NCBI GenBank assembly: GCA_014281115.1
Contig: JACONQ010000014.1
Span: forward strand, 744,001-808,000
DNA length: 64,000 bases
Direction of reading: 5' to 3'
Source: Laburnicola sp. R22_1
Taxonomy: Eukaryota > Ascomycota > Dothideomycetes > Pleosporales > Didymosphaeriaceae
The position numbers were made by a program, and so were the translations under genes. The notes beneath the pieces are model-generated. The model had not been told where the DNA came from, did not search any database, and worked only from the letters and a program-made list of their open reading frames with translations. Below, in pieces: positions 1-12,339 of the stretch (the first letter of the stretch is position 1; each line of letters begins with the position of its first letter).

Positions 1-441
1 TTGGGGGGAGAGGGTCGAGTTGGGAGATTCGCATCTTGGGGGCGTTCGTACTGGACTAGTCTTTTTTTCTGAGCGTGGTTGGGTATGATGACGATCATGG
101 GCGGGTGGCTGGTTTGCGTTACTCAATGGTGCACAGGGCTGGAAATGGATGATAATAGCATTGTTAAAATATCGATTCGAAATATCGATCCGAAATATCG
201 TTATATGATGCTCACAAAGCGAGGAGATAATCCCAACCCTGATGCACAAATTCGCAAATGCCATAAAAGTCCGAACGCGCTCCAAGATCCTCTCATTACT
301 CGGCCCCTCGCGGCTGATACTCAGTTTTTCTCCGGGGCCGAGTACAGGATACAGATGCGCACCAGGAGTAGTGACAGGTAGAATAAACGCCCAACTAGAA
401 AAATGACACGAAAGGAGATAACGAAATGACATCTTATCAAA
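1..441. other. window edge, no gene recognised
   Basis: I see no convincing coding signal here. Short open frames exist on both strands but their translations look like random composition. The right end would be the 3' side of the minus-strand Gly/Met-repeat gene. Confidence 0.4.
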
Positions 442-1425
442 TTAGTGTCCATAGTCTCCTCGGCGGTGATCATATCCCCCATGGCCATAGCGACCACGAC
501 CATAAGCATCCGACGCATATCCATAATCCTCATAGTCGCTCTCATCATCTTCATCAAATTCATCAAAACCATCTTCATCCCACAAATCGTCATCTTCGTC
601 GTCCCAGTCCGCATAGTTTCTGTGCCTTCCTCCATATGGCGAACCGTAATATGTGTCTTCCAGGTCGCTCTCATCGTAGTCATTGTCAGTCATATAGTCG
701 TCGTCATCGTAATAAGGTCGCGGATAACGATGTCGGTGAGGAGCGGCTGGAAAGCCCCTCCCACTGTAATGACTTGGGGGCCAACGTGAATTTAAGCCTC
801 CGTATCCCCGGCCGTAGGGTCGACCGTAGTCCAAAGTTGATCGTGAGGGGTATCTCGCATAGGGACTCCGGCAAGGGTTTGCTGGCATACTGTATTGAGA
901 GCTCGACGGGTATGGACGTCGGTGGCCACCAACGTAGGGGTTGTTATACTCTGGTCGGCCGTATCGAGGCATTCGCGAGCCGCCGAATCCTCTTGAGCCG
1001 AACATGCGTGGGTGTTGGTGCCCGTACATTCCCATTCCTCCCATTCCCCCCATGCCCATGCCTCCCATTCCCCCCATGCCCATGCCTCCCATTCCCCCCA
1101 TGCCCATGCCTCCCATGCCCCCCATGCCTCCCATGCCCCCCATGCCTCCCATGCCCCCCATGCCTCCCATGCCCCCCATGCCTCCCATGCCCCCCATGCC
1201 TCCCATGCCACCCATTCCTCGCATTCCTCCCGATCCCATGCCCAACTGGGCAAATAGTCTTTGTTGGCTGCGGTTTTGGTTTCCGAACCCACGAGCGTAA
1301 CCATTCCCCCAAGAGTTCTGATTACGGAGAGCCACCGCCATTGCGGAGGGGTCTATCGATCTTGACGAGCCAAAGCGCGCGAGAGCGTTCTTGGAGCGTT
1401 TCTTCTTTCCGAACCCCAAAGGCAT
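442..1425 (-). CDS. Gly/Met-repeat, acidic low-complexity protein
   Basis: A single uninterrupted frame of 327 aa that I do not recognise as a known family. The N-terminus is basic (GKKKRSK at residues 6-12). Residues about 62-134 are a run of GGM/GM triplet repeats. The middle is rich in Arg, Pro, Tyr and Gly. The C-terminal third (from about residue 235) is very acidic, with DDDD and EDDD clusters, and ends in Tyr/Gly/Arg/His-rich sequence. There is no signal peptide or membrane segment. The layout suggests an intrinsically disordered protein, perhaps nucleic-acid or chaperone associated, but this is inference only. The repeat holds no stops in several frames on either strand, so overlapping frames here are artefacts. 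I chose this frame because the Arg/Tyr/Asp composition stays coherent outside the repeat and the start is basic. An unseen intron is possible. Confidence 0.55.
   Translation of the reverse strand: MPLGFGKKKRSKNALARFGSSRSIDPSAMAVALRNQNSWGNGYARGFGNQNRSQQRLFAQLGMGSGGMRGMGGMGGMGGMGGMGGMGGMGGMGGMGGMGGMGGMGGMGMGGMGGMGMGGMGGMGMGGMGGMGMYGHQHPRMFGSRGFGGSRMPRYGRPEYNNPYVGGHRRPYPSSSQYSMPANPCRSPYARYPSRSTLDYGRPYGRGYGGLNSRWPPSHYSGRGFPAAPHRHRYPRPYYDDDDYMTDNDYDESDLEDTYYGSPYGGRHRNYADWDDEDDDLWDEDGFDEFDEDDESDYEDYGYASDAYGRGRYGHGGYDHRRGDYGH
1030..1215. repeat. GGM-coding tandem minisatellite
   Basis: Tandem units of about 21 bp (three copies at the left) pass into units of about 18 bp built from CCCATGCCTCC-type motifs. 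Unit lengths are multiples of three, so copy-number change would alter protein length without frameshift. Confidence 0.85.
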
Positions 1426-2883
1426 AAATTTATGAATAGAAAGGGTCAGATCTTTGTTTGATTTAAAGTCGCGGCTTGTGAGTGGAGGTTAAAGACCTGT
1501 TGTGGTGGTGTGGTATTTCGGAAAAGAGAGAACAGGACGAGAAACCGGTGAGTTAGGGGAAGACTCGCAGTCCAACAAGATCAACTGACAGGAGGGTGGA
1601 ACAACGAGTAGAAGATAGGTCCGAGCGGAAGGTAGCAAACTGTGCAGGCTGGGCGAAGACTGGAATCCTTAGCTGCTAGCGGTTGCTCCGTTGATCGCAT
1701 TGTAGAACAGGTTTCGACGCGGGGCTCCAACATATTGCAGCCCTTCTTATAATCTGTGATCTGAGCTCGTCAGAGTCTTGTCTTCGGGATGTATGGCCGG
1801 GCCAGTTGATTTAGTAGAGCTTCTATGAATCAGCGTCACAGTGTCACTGGCAGAGAGTGGAGGAAGATGGCCTATCCGTGGCAGGCAACAGTGTTAGCAG
1901 GCAACAGTGTTAGCATGTACCAGATTGTTCGATACGAGGTGGAAATGGTTGGCCGCATTCTGATCAAGAGTGGCCGAGCGTCTAGATAGCAAACAATTCA
2001 TCTTCCAGCAATAGGACGCAAACGTCGGTAACGGAAACAAGCAAACAATGTTTTGACGTCTTGTAACACCTAGGCTTTGCGTGGATAAAATGGGTATATG
2101 TGCGAACAGAATCGAGAGACGAATCTTATGCGTGAAAGAAGAGGACAGAAAAGGGAACCAGCAGACAAAACAAGACGCAGGAAGTTGAACGTTCAAAGGT
2201 TGCAAGCAAGAACTGCGGTGGCGTCCATGTGTTGCAAGGCGTGGCGAAGGCTTCGAATACGTAATACAGCACTCCAGAGGCAATTCAGATTCCTAATCGG
2301 TTCGGTGTCCTGTGTAGCCGGAAAAAGGGGCAAAAATGCCATGTTGACGATGAGGGAGCCTTCATGCGCGTCCCCGCTATACGAAGGTAAACTAAAGGAG
2401 GCAGGGGCACCTGCGTCACTTGTCGCACAAACAACCTCGGAGACATGGAAGGAGCACAGTGCAAAGAAGCAGGTGCGACCTTGAGGACAACAAGGCAGAA
2501 TCCTCACCTGGGCAGCATGGCCATTATGGCTGCGCGCACGCCGTTACCGTGGACTAGAGCTGTCGCGCAACGACGAGAAATGACGGGGAACGAAAATTAC
2601 ACTGCGGCTCACGTGATCTCGGTTGTGCAGGCGTTTGAACTTCTTCTGGGGCAACGGTACAGAGCTTCCTCCTCGTCCATCTCGACACAGCTGCTCCGTA
2701 CCACACCCGCACGTGAACTCTACTCCCGCCCGCCTTTCTCTCGTCCGCGCACAGCTGCAAGCTCGCTCTCCAATCTCCAACCATCGCCGTCGTACCATCT
2801 CCCAATCGCCGCACCCGTACATCTCTCTACGTCGACCCTGGACAGCGCGCTGCTCGATCGGCACTTCTCCATACACCATCGCC
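1426..2883. other. intergenic, 1.46 kb
   Basis: This lies between two divergently oriented genes: the Gly/Met-repeat gene on minus and the GYF gene on plus. Open frames of about 130 aa at 1894-2283 (-) and 2098-2484 (+) overlap each other and show no family features, so I do not call them. The segment 2690-2880 is pyrimidine-rich and is probably 5' UTR or promoter of the GYF gene. Confidence 0.45.
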
Positions 2884-5800
2884 ATGGCACCTGCTTCTTT
2901 TGCTTCAGCTGCGGCGGGAAACAACGCCAACTCATCGCGGGCAGATTCGGGCGGAGACTGGTAAGTGCAGCCGCTCCCTCATTGTACCTCTTGCATCACA
3001 TCACATGCATACGCCTGTGTAGAGCAGCCGCCATTTCGCTTCCCCCACAGCCTATACCGTATCATTTTATACTAGCGCTACCACGGCCGTTACGGACATC
3101 ATGATCTACCGCAGTGCCTCTAACATCTACAGGCCTCGCCGCACGAATGGTGCCACGCAAACGTTTCGCCGACCTTCACATGCACCTACCCTCTCTGGAT
3201 CGACAGCTCACTCGTCCTCCCGGGACGCTAGCGGCACGCAGCACACATCGGCTTCGAATCCTGGCGTCTATGTGCCACCACACGCGCAGTCTGGCCGTAG
3301 CGGTGGCGAGGGTCGGTTCGCTCGAGACCAGATGCTGCACCTTTACGAATCGCAGCGGAACTCGGACGAGCTTGGAGACAGGCTTTCAGATCTCTACGTG
3401 GGCAACTGGGAACCTAACATTTCCAATGGCACCTCGACCGCCAACTGGGGCCGCAAGGACGATCATGGTAGGGAAGCCCAAGGCGGGGTCGACCTGTGCT
3501 GGGACAGAGATGGGAACATCGCGCCCCTGGTTCTGTCGGACATGACAGAGGACGAGAAGGAGGTATGTTGACGCCGCGTGTTGTTTGTCTCGTCCATTGT
3601 CTAACATCTGGTGTCTCGCTTAGCTCTTCAACTCCTCCGTAAACTCGTCTCTGAAACCCCCCACTCAGAACACAAACAAGGACGGCACCCCGAAAGAAGG
3701 CTTGTCTCTCCGCAAAGCTTCCGTCTCCGGAAGCGGCCCGTATGGACTATCATCACCGACAACTACCCGACCAGGCACTCGCCGCCGTGACACGGGCGAA
3801 GCCTTTCCGTTTCCCTCTAATGTGCTAGCGTCGCCGTCGACATCTAGGTTTGCGAGGGAGGATTCGGGTGCTGTGACGCCACCGCCAGCTTTAATACGCC
3901 GCCGCACCGACTTCAAGGACCAAGCTCCAGGCGGCTCGACCGAAGAACGCGACAAGGATAAGGGCGCAGCTGAAAATGCTGGCCCCCTTGGAACCCTCAA
4001 GCGCACTTCGACTGCGACGTTTGGCTCGAGTAGTGCTACCTCTCCATGGGGCTCTGCGCAAGGCGGAGGCTTTTCTCCAATGGGTGCTTTCGGAAGTTTT
4101 GTCGCTCCGCAACCTGAAAAGAAGGCGGCATTCGGCAGCGTACGCGGGGAGAGCAGGTTCAAGGGCCTTATGAACAAGAGTAGCTTGGAAGATGTGGGCA
4201 AAGATCCAGCGGAAAAATCCTCTGCAGGGAATCTTGGGGCTCTCAATGAAGCGGAACCTCCCACGCAGGCGTCCTGGGCAGAAGCCCGTTCGAACAGGCC
4301 GACAAGCAACGACACTGACCCATACCCCGACAGTGACCTCCGTACTGGGAGCGCGGCTCTAGGGGGTGGACAAGACCTAAGTCCGCCCCGCCAGCATGGC
4401 TTGGGCAATTTCGGAACCCCCAATCGGTCCGACCCTCGTGATGATACTGGGTTCTCCGCCTTCGGTATGACTACAGATAACACGGGTCTGCGCGATATAT
4501 TTCATGGCAGGGAAAATCTTGCCCATCAAACACCGCAGCACGGCGGCGGTGGCGGCGCCGAGCCTATGAGCCCGACAGATACAAATCCCTTCCAGAGCCC
4601 TGATCACGCGAGACCGGACCATGATGATGATATAGATACGGATGGATCTGAAAACCAGAACGCTCATTTCCCTGGTATGGGCAGCTTTCATATGGATCCT
4701 CAGGTCGGATCTAGCATTCACCATCACCCATTTGGCGGTCTCGGTGGCCTTGGAAGAGTTACCGCCCCCTTCGAGCACGCGGCAAGCGATCGCAGCCAGA
4801 CCTCAAGCGTGGGACCTGCCCGCGGGTTCCCTACTCTTCCCGGATTGGGTGGTCTGCCTGGGCTAGGAGGCGCGGGTGCGTGGCCTCCCTCTCAACAGAG
4901 TATAGGAACGCCAGGTCAAGACCGTGGCCTTAGAGGAGGATTGGAAGGCATCTTCGGGACTGGAGGTGAAGCACAATCTCCCGGGTTAGCAGGATTCGGA
5001 AACGGCTCGCTTTTCGGATCTGGCCATGGTGGAACATTAGGCCGCTCGAGCAGGTTGGGATCCCTCTTCCCTACCGCCATGCAGGACCAGTTGCGAGCAG
5101 GCGACCCTTCCCGACCCTTGATCGATGATGCCTCTAGCCAGGGCGATCGTCAACAGAGCATGACTGGGACCTTTGGTCGCGGCGCTTTTGGTAGTCAGGC
5201 TCCTGGCAGCTCTATACCTGCTCGTGATACTGAAAGCCCATTTCGTACGGGTCGTAACTTATTCGATGACTTCTCGGGCGGTCACGCCGACGAGTCGGTC
5301 GGATCTGGCTTTGGACATTCGTCGGCAGCAGGACAACCCTCAAATCTGGCAACAACCTCATTGTCGATGGCCGCCCTGAATCAGACCCGCACTGCGCAGC
5401 CGTCTGCGCAAACCCCTGGTATCAACGGTCCAGCTTCGAATCTGCCTCCGGCCCCTCAGCAGCGCACAATGGTCATGCCAGACCGGATGCGATGGATCTA
5501 TCGTGATCCTTCGGGTAACACGCAAGGTCCCTTCTCCGGCTTGGAGATGCATGACTGGTACAAAGCAGGGTTCTTTTCGCCCGAATTGCTGGTAAAGAAA
5601 CAAGAGGAAACCGACTATGAGCCTTTGCTCCAACTCATTCGTCGCATTGGAAACTCTAGGGAGCCTTTCCTTGTGCCACAGATAGGAATACCGCATGGTC
5701 CTCCGTCAGCTGCGACACCAGGAACTACTTGGACGGGGAACCCTCCAGCAGGCCCGAACGGAGGCGCACAGCCACCTTTTGCCAATTCTTTCCCAAGCTT

Positions 5801-7902
5801 CGGCACTACGCTGACCGCCGAGCAACAGAATGCTCTTGAGCGTAGGAAGCAGGAAGAGCAGTATCTGATGGCTCGTCAGAAGGAACATCTTGCCCAGCAA
5901 CAGGCGATTGCGAAACAGCAGATGGGAATAGGCTCTCATGGGATTTTACCTCATCAGCTTCAACATCACTCGAGTGCCCATAGTCTGCATAGTCAGCCGA
6001 GTTATGGTAGTATCACTTCTCCTGGTGGTTTCCAAGCACCACCTAACCAAGGGACTCTTCCAGGAGCTTCGGGTGTTCCAGGGCTGCTTGACAATGCCTT
6101 CCGACCAGCGCCTGTTCCTGGCCTTGGACCGATTGGTCAAGGACCAGATGCGCTTGGAAATATCAGGGAGGAAGATGTTTCGGCCATGATGGACCGTCTC
6201 AATCTCAGCCGCACCGCTCAGCAAGGTTTCGGTGCGACGACTGCGCCACAGTTTGGACAACAGCAACCGGATTCAAACGCGCATGCCCAGCAGGTCGTTG
6301 CCATGCTAAATGACCGAGCCCGGCTTCAGCGAGAACAAGCCGAACATGACGCTTTGCACCGCCTCGGCCATAATGATCACCAATCTGCACAAGCTTCCGC
6401 TGAGCGATTGCAGCAATTTCAAGAGCTCAGGGTACAGACGGATCTAGGTCACCACTCTACAGGTTTGCCTCCTCCAGAGGGTGTGATCGGGAAACGCGCT
6501 GCTCCGACTGCCGACCAGTCTAATAGGGACCTAGAACCTGAACAGATGCAAGCAGGTAGGACTCAGGCTGCGCAATTCGAAGAAGGGGACTCTGCTAGGA
6601 CTGAACCGCTCTCTTTGACCGAGCAAGTCCAGAAAGCTGCATCAGCCAAGCAGACGCCTCAGCCGCAATCAGCTTGGAACAAAGTTGAACCGGCCATTCA
6701 TCCTTTCCCTCCGCCGCCTTCCCAGTCGCCGTTGCCTGCTCCTGCTGCACAAAGGAAGCCAATTGTTGCTGATTCGCTAGCGGGAGAATCCCGCTCTCGT
6801 TCTGAGACGCCTTCAGCAGACACTCCTAGCGCGTCGATCGCTCCGTGGGCCAAGGAACCATCTGAAGCACCTCGCGGGCCATCTCTTAAAGAGATCCAAG
6901 AAGCTGAGGCTCGAAAAGCTGCCGAACGTGAAGCAGTCGCTGCGGCAGCTCGTCGTGAAGCTTACGAGAGGGAGCTGGTTGCGCAAGCTCAAGCTTTGGC
7001 ACCCCAACCCGGCCTTCCTTCAAGCTCTAACTGGGCAAGTGGAGCGTCGCCGGTCACCCCTGGAGCTGCAAGTGCGTCTGCTTGGACCAAGCCGCTCGCG
7101 GGTAAGACGCAAGCTCAGTCAAGCTCTTCGGCCAAGAAAACCCTGCAACAGATTCAAAAAGAAGAAGAAGCCCGCAAACAGCGTGCTGCTCATCAGGCCA
7201 CAACGGCGGCCCTTGGTGCTGCTGCCACCCAAAACCTGGCTTCCGGAAAGCGGTACGCTGACCTTGCTAGCAAGCAAGCAGCAACACCACCAACAGTCAC
7301 TGGTGGCGGTGCTTGGACCACCGTGGGGTCCAGCGGCAAGGCTAAAGCACCGATAGCGACTCCAGCCCCTAACCCCGCCGTTCGCTCTACTAGCAGTAGC
7401 GTAGTACCTGCTGTTTTGAAGAAGCCCGCCGTCACTCGAAGCGTAACAAGTGGCCAAGTCGCCGGACAAGCGAATGCGCAGGAGGAGTTCAAAAAGTGGG
7501 CAGTAGGCGAGCTTCGTGGCGATCTGAATAGGAGTATCAATGGTAAGTGGATTATATGTCCGCAGAAGATTCAAATGCTAATTAACAACAGCCGACGAAT
7601 TTGTTGCCTCCCTTCTCACTTTCCCTCCAGAGCTCGAGCTCATCACGGAATCTGTTCATGCTGCTACGCACAACATCGACAGCCGCCATTTCGCCGAAGA
7701 GTTCCTTAGACGCCGCAAGCTCGCCGACAAGGGCATTGTTGACGATCGTAACACCGCTAGTCCCGCCGACAACAAGTCTGGAGGCGGTTGGAGCGAGGTC
7801 GCAAAGAAAGGAAACCCGAATGTGCAACAGCAGCAGCAAAGCACGCTTGATAGCGGTAACTTCAAGGTTGTTGCGCCTAAGAAGAAGGGTGCGAAGCGTT
7901 AG
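2884..7902 (+). CDS. GYF-domain protein (SMY2/SYH1/GIGYF-like)
   Basis: Exons read as 2884-2960, 3133-3562, 3624-7542 and 7592-7902. All junctions are GT-AG and phases agree, giving 1578 aa. The start sits in a strong CGCCATGG context. The GYF domain lies at about residues 788-855: MRWIYRDP, then TQGPFSGLEMHDWYKAGFF, the proline-rich-ligand binding signature (W-x-Y-x-D, QGPF, W-x-x-x-G-F-F). Upstream is about 790 residues of low-complexity Gly/Ser/Pro-rich sequence. Downstream are Gln-rich and Ala/Glu-rich stretches (REAVAAAARREAYERE), probably coiled coil. The tail has a helical ADEFVASLL segment and ends KKKGAKR. Relatives (yeast Smy2/Syh1, animal GIGYF) bind proline-rich motifs and act in mRNA repression, ribosome-linked mRNA decay and ER-Golgi traffic. 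The cytoplasmic mRNA role here is inferred from the family. The gene converges on SPC24. Confidence 0.9.
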
Positions 7903-8291
7903 TCTAGCTTCGGTTACACAAAAGGAAAAATCGCAGGCGAAAGTGGAAGTGAAACAGATCTTCTCGAGGATGGGATGGTACTGAAGGAGAAGAGCTGAAT
8001 GATGACTTGGGTTGATTCCCAGGTTTCTGAGAGGGTTGTTGTTGGAGAACGCATTAGCTCGGTATACAAATGAACATGGTCGTTCACGACATGTGTGCAA
8101 TTTTGAGTACGATTGGTTGCAGGTGCCATTCAATCAACGACACAAACTAAACACCGCTTGTACGAACGCCGTGTCTCCAGAGGTATCTCAAATATAGCCA
8201 TGCTCCCCACCCATATAAGCTCCTGTGCTTGGGCACTCACTCTCAAATGAACGCCTGCCCAACCCTCGTACTCTTCAACTGTGTTGCACGA
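7903..8291. other. convergent 3' region between GYF gene and SPC24
   Basis: This 389-bp spacer lies between two stop codons facing each other, so it must hold both 3' UTRs and polyadenylation signals. No further gene is seen. Confidence 0.6.
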
Positions 8292-8991
8292 TTACATGGT
8301 CCGCCAGAAGTAGTTGGTATAGAAGTGCCGTGAGAACTTGGGATCGATGTTGACGACGTGCACATCGCCCTTTGCAGCGTTCCGGATAACGGCCTTGTTG
8401 TACTGGCCGGTTGTGGCATCGGCTTCCACGTCGATCCCGAGTGTGCGGTACACTTTAAGTTTCAATCTGCACATCAGGTCAGTAAGCCGTTCTTCATGTA
8501 TATCCGCCGGAGTCACGTACACGGTAGCATCTTCCTCGGGCCCCTTCTCTCTCTCACCGCCTTCCACCCCCTCACTCTCCAACTCGCTCAGTACCCCCCC
8601 CAATCTACTCAGTTCGCCCTCCAGTCTCTCGCCCTCCATCTCCAAATCACTGGCCTGCTTCGCGATTTTGAATTTCTCGGTGTCGAGGCGCAAGATCTCT
8701 GCTGCGTGGGTGGTTGGGTTGTGCTGCGATAGCGTGTGGTTGTGGTTTGAAGAGAGGGTTTGGTGGGTGCGGTTTAGACGGTTGAGAGTTGATTGCAGAG
8801 AGGTGAGGTGTTGGGTGCGGAAGGTGGAGAGGGTGGTGAGGGAGTCGGATATGCGGAGGAGGGAGGAGCGGTCGCTGTCGAGCTTGAAGTGCGATGTGCA
8901 TTGCGCGATGAGCTGGGTAGTGTTAGCTGGCCGGATGCGGGGAGTAGACGAGAGAGTCGCGTACGGAGGCGGGGTCTTCGTCGAGAAGCAT
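8292..8991 (-). CDS. spc24: kinetochore protein Spc24
   Basis: Two exons, 8965-8991 and 8292-8912, with a 52-nt GT-AG intron, give 215 aa. The first exon encodes MLLDEDPAS and the second opens LIAQC, which matches the usual fungal Spc24 N-terminus and fixes the start. A longer unspliced frame upstream is therefore not used. Residues about 25-130 are heptad-like coiled coil with the conserved RLDTEKFKIAKQASDLEMEG block. The C-terminal globular (RWD-like) part includes LKLKVYRTLGIDVEAD, KGDVHVVNIDP and the terminal FYTNYFWRTM. Spc24 pairs with Spc25 in the Ndc80 complex, linking spindle microtubules to the inner kinetochore. The gene is head to head with FIS1. The coding strand shifts from C-rich to G-rich within exon 2. 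Confidence 0.95.
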
Positions 8992-9347
8992 TTTGAGTAT
9001 CTTATGGCGCGAAGCCTGTTCAACGCAATTTGAGAGATTTCAGAGGGCCGGGCGTTGCGCGCAAGTGATGCTTGTGGTTTGATGTGGGATGGGAACCGCG
9101 ATGTAGGCGTGGTGTTGACATTTGGTGTTTGGTGGTCCGAGCGCTGCACGGCAACCGGACCGGGCTCTGCCGCCACCAGAGCGCAGGGCCACGAGCGTCT
9201 GGCGACTGGCGTCTGGCGTACGTCACTGGCCAAAGTCACCCGCGTCGCGAGACATTGAATCCTTGCCGCCTGGCTATTTGATATTCGCCTCTCCGCACGT
9301 CTCTTTTCTTCAACACCTCGTACTTTTGCCACAAGGAAGTCTACAAC
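8992..9347. promoter_or_regulatory. shared spc24/fis1 divergent promoter
   Basis: The two start codons face away from each other 356 bp apart, so both promoters must lie here. No specific factor site could be assigned by eye. Confidence 0.6.
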
Positions 9348-10006
<659 letters not shown>

Positions 10007-10858
10007 AGGTGCGATAGGATGGAGGTTATGGGTTCGATGGGGGAACGTATGGCTGTTCCATCTTTCGCGAGGCTTGCATAGGTGTTGCGTGGTGCTGGCT
10101 CGGCTCCAGGTTGTATAGTATTCATTGTTTGGGGGAGCTCACATATGAGGCACAATTCCTCTACTTTTGTTCCACGTCTGATTTTGGTCCTCTTACGTTG
10201 CTCGGCCCGGTCTAGGTGTAGATGCCCAGGTGCGGGTTTGAACATCTGACAAAATACTTCTGTAGAAGCAAATGGAAAGTCATAGAAGACATCTAGGGAC
10301 AAGGTGGTCAAACGGAGCCCCAGAGAGAGAGAAACACGCTTGACCCAAACGATCAAGCAGCACAAAGAAAGCGCCAGCATCGCGGCTCTCTACTTTCTTG
10401 TTTCTTCTCCCCATCAACCTGTGAGCCCTGGTCAACGGGTGCGCAGCCTCGCGGATCGATCGGTGGGCCATTTGCCGATAACGTCGGATCGCCCAGGGAC
10501 AACGCCACTGCTGAGCTCGACCATCCAAGGATCAAAAACTCACCGGTGGCTCACAACTATCTGCCTCCTTCCAATCCACTCCTCCCGCGACGATTTGGCC
10601 GTTGCCTGCGTCACTTGCGCTTCTCCGCCGCCGCCGCACTAATAAGCCGCAGCGTGTCCAGTCACTGCACGCAGGCGCATGACGAGACCGCGACCCTGCA
10701 CACCGGCTCCCCAGCACCACCAGCAGTTTCCCTCTCCAAACACCTCTCGTAAGCGCCGTTCCTACATTTGCAGTCGCCTTTACTTACACTGACACGCCCT
10801 AGGCCCTACCTAATACCTATTGCACCTTGAATCTCCCCGCAAACCGCACCCCGCCACC
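10007..10858. other. intergenic with possible 5' UTR intron
   Basis: Spacer between fis1 and the RING gene. A candidate 5' UTR intron runs from the GTAAGC at 10749 to the AG at 10801-10802, just upstream of the RING start at 10859. Pyrimidine-rich sequence dominates 10540-10860. No additional coding region is supported. Confidence 0.45.
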
Positions 10859-12339
10859 ATGGACCGGTCAACACCACCGCAACCGCAAAGCTCCGGCCGG
10901 CGGGAGATGATGTTCTGTCACGAATGCCACGATGAGTGGTACCGCGACGAGCGTGGCATTTTCTGCCCAGAGTGCGGGTCAGAGTTTACAGAAATCGTAA
11001 GTTCATTTTATCCTCACTTTCAGCCCTGTCGCAGGGCCAGGTCCGACAAGGTGCTTCGCAGTTTGCTAACTTCGCATTCGCAGATAGAAGATGGGAATGA
11101 CCCCCGCGATAACGCCATGTTCGTCGACCACGACCACGACAACGATAGTATTCCCTCGCTAGAAGAAGCGGACGCGAACTCCCTCCACAACCACAACCCT
11201 TTTCGAAACGACGACGACCCGGAGGAGGCAGATATCAGTAGGATGCGGTTCCAGAATATCGGGCCTGGTCGGTTCCATGTTTCCGCCACAATACACCGTA
11301 CCATCTCCCCCGCACAGCTTGGTCCGAACGGCAACGGTCCCACCACGATAGGCGGCATTACCTCGTTCCTTACAAACTTGCTGCAAGGTGCCGGCGCTCA
11401 GCACCAGGCTCAGGCTGAACCGGGTGATGGTCAGGGTGCTTCACAACCAAGGTCGGGGCCCGGTGGCACCCCCCATGTGCATCGCTTTACCTACGCTCCT
11501 GGCGCACGGCTGAATCCTCGCGACGGCGACAATCCGGGTCCGCGCCTGCAGCCTGTAGACGACATTAACAAGTAAGTTGGAGACGAAAATCTTAACCATC
11601 TGTTTGCTGATACGGGTGCAGTGTGCTGGCCGGTTTGTTCGCAGCGTTTGGTGACCCCCCTGGACGCGGTCCAGGCCCTGATGGTGCTCATATGCACGAT
11701 CACGCTCATGGTTTTGGTGGCATGCCTGTGAACCCACTCATGGGTCTCTTTGCCGCGCTGAGTGTAGGACAACATGGGGACTTTGTCACTTCTCAAGAAG
11801 CTATGGACCGTATCATCTCACAGCTCATGGAACAAACAGCCACCAGCAATGCTCCCGGTCCCGCCTCGCAAGCCGACATTGATGCGCTTCCACGAAAGAA
11901 AGTCACGAAGGACATGCTTGGCGACGACGGCCGCGCAGACTGTAGTATATGCATGGACGAGGTCACCCCGGAGGAGGAGGTCACGGAATTGCCCTGCAAA
12001 CACTGGTTCCATCATCAGTGCGTGTCTGCATGGCTGAAAGAGCACGATACCTGTCCCCACTGTCGCAAAGGGATTACAAAGGTCAACGAAAACGCTGCAA
12101 ATGTTGCTTCGGCCGGAAACTCGTCGCCTTCTGGGGCCGATCCCACCCGATCAATGCCAGGCGCTTTTTCCGTTACCGGAGAAGGCACTACAAGCAACCC
12201 TTTCGTACTGCCAGGCAGCTCCCCACCGGCATCGAGAAACACGAACCCTAATGACAATTCAACTGAAGGCCAATCAAGTAGGAATGAAGGGTCAAATGGC
12301 GGGAATGGAATCTGGGAGCAATTGCGAAGGAGTTGGTGA
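10859..12339 (+). CDS. RING-H2 E3 ubiquitin ligase (RNF126/RNF115-like)
   Basis: Exons 10859-10996, 11084-11571 and 11622-12339 give 447 aa. Intron 1 (87 nt) keeps frame and has no stop, so retention would add 29 residues. I splice it because GTAAGT and CAG are strong and the join FTEI-IEDGNDPRDN reads well. An N-terminal zinc ribbon uses C20, C23, C36 and C39 (FCHECHDEW, FCPECGSEF). The RING-H2 domain lies at about residues 316-357: CSICMDE, PCKHWFHHQC, DTCPHCRKGI, a C3H2C3 ligand set. The linker is disordered and Gly/Pro/His-rich. An N-terminal zinc ribbon plus C-terminal RING-H2 matches the RNF126/RNF115 class, which ubiquitinates misfolded or endocytosed clients. The substrate here is unknown. 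The start lies in a perfect CCACCATGG context. Confidence 0.88.

Noticed and set aside
792..1304. Several long overlapping frames on both strands across the Gly/Met repeat
   Set aside because: The repeat unit length is divisible by three and lacks stops in most frames, so open frames arise automatically. Only one frame stays coherent outside the repeat.
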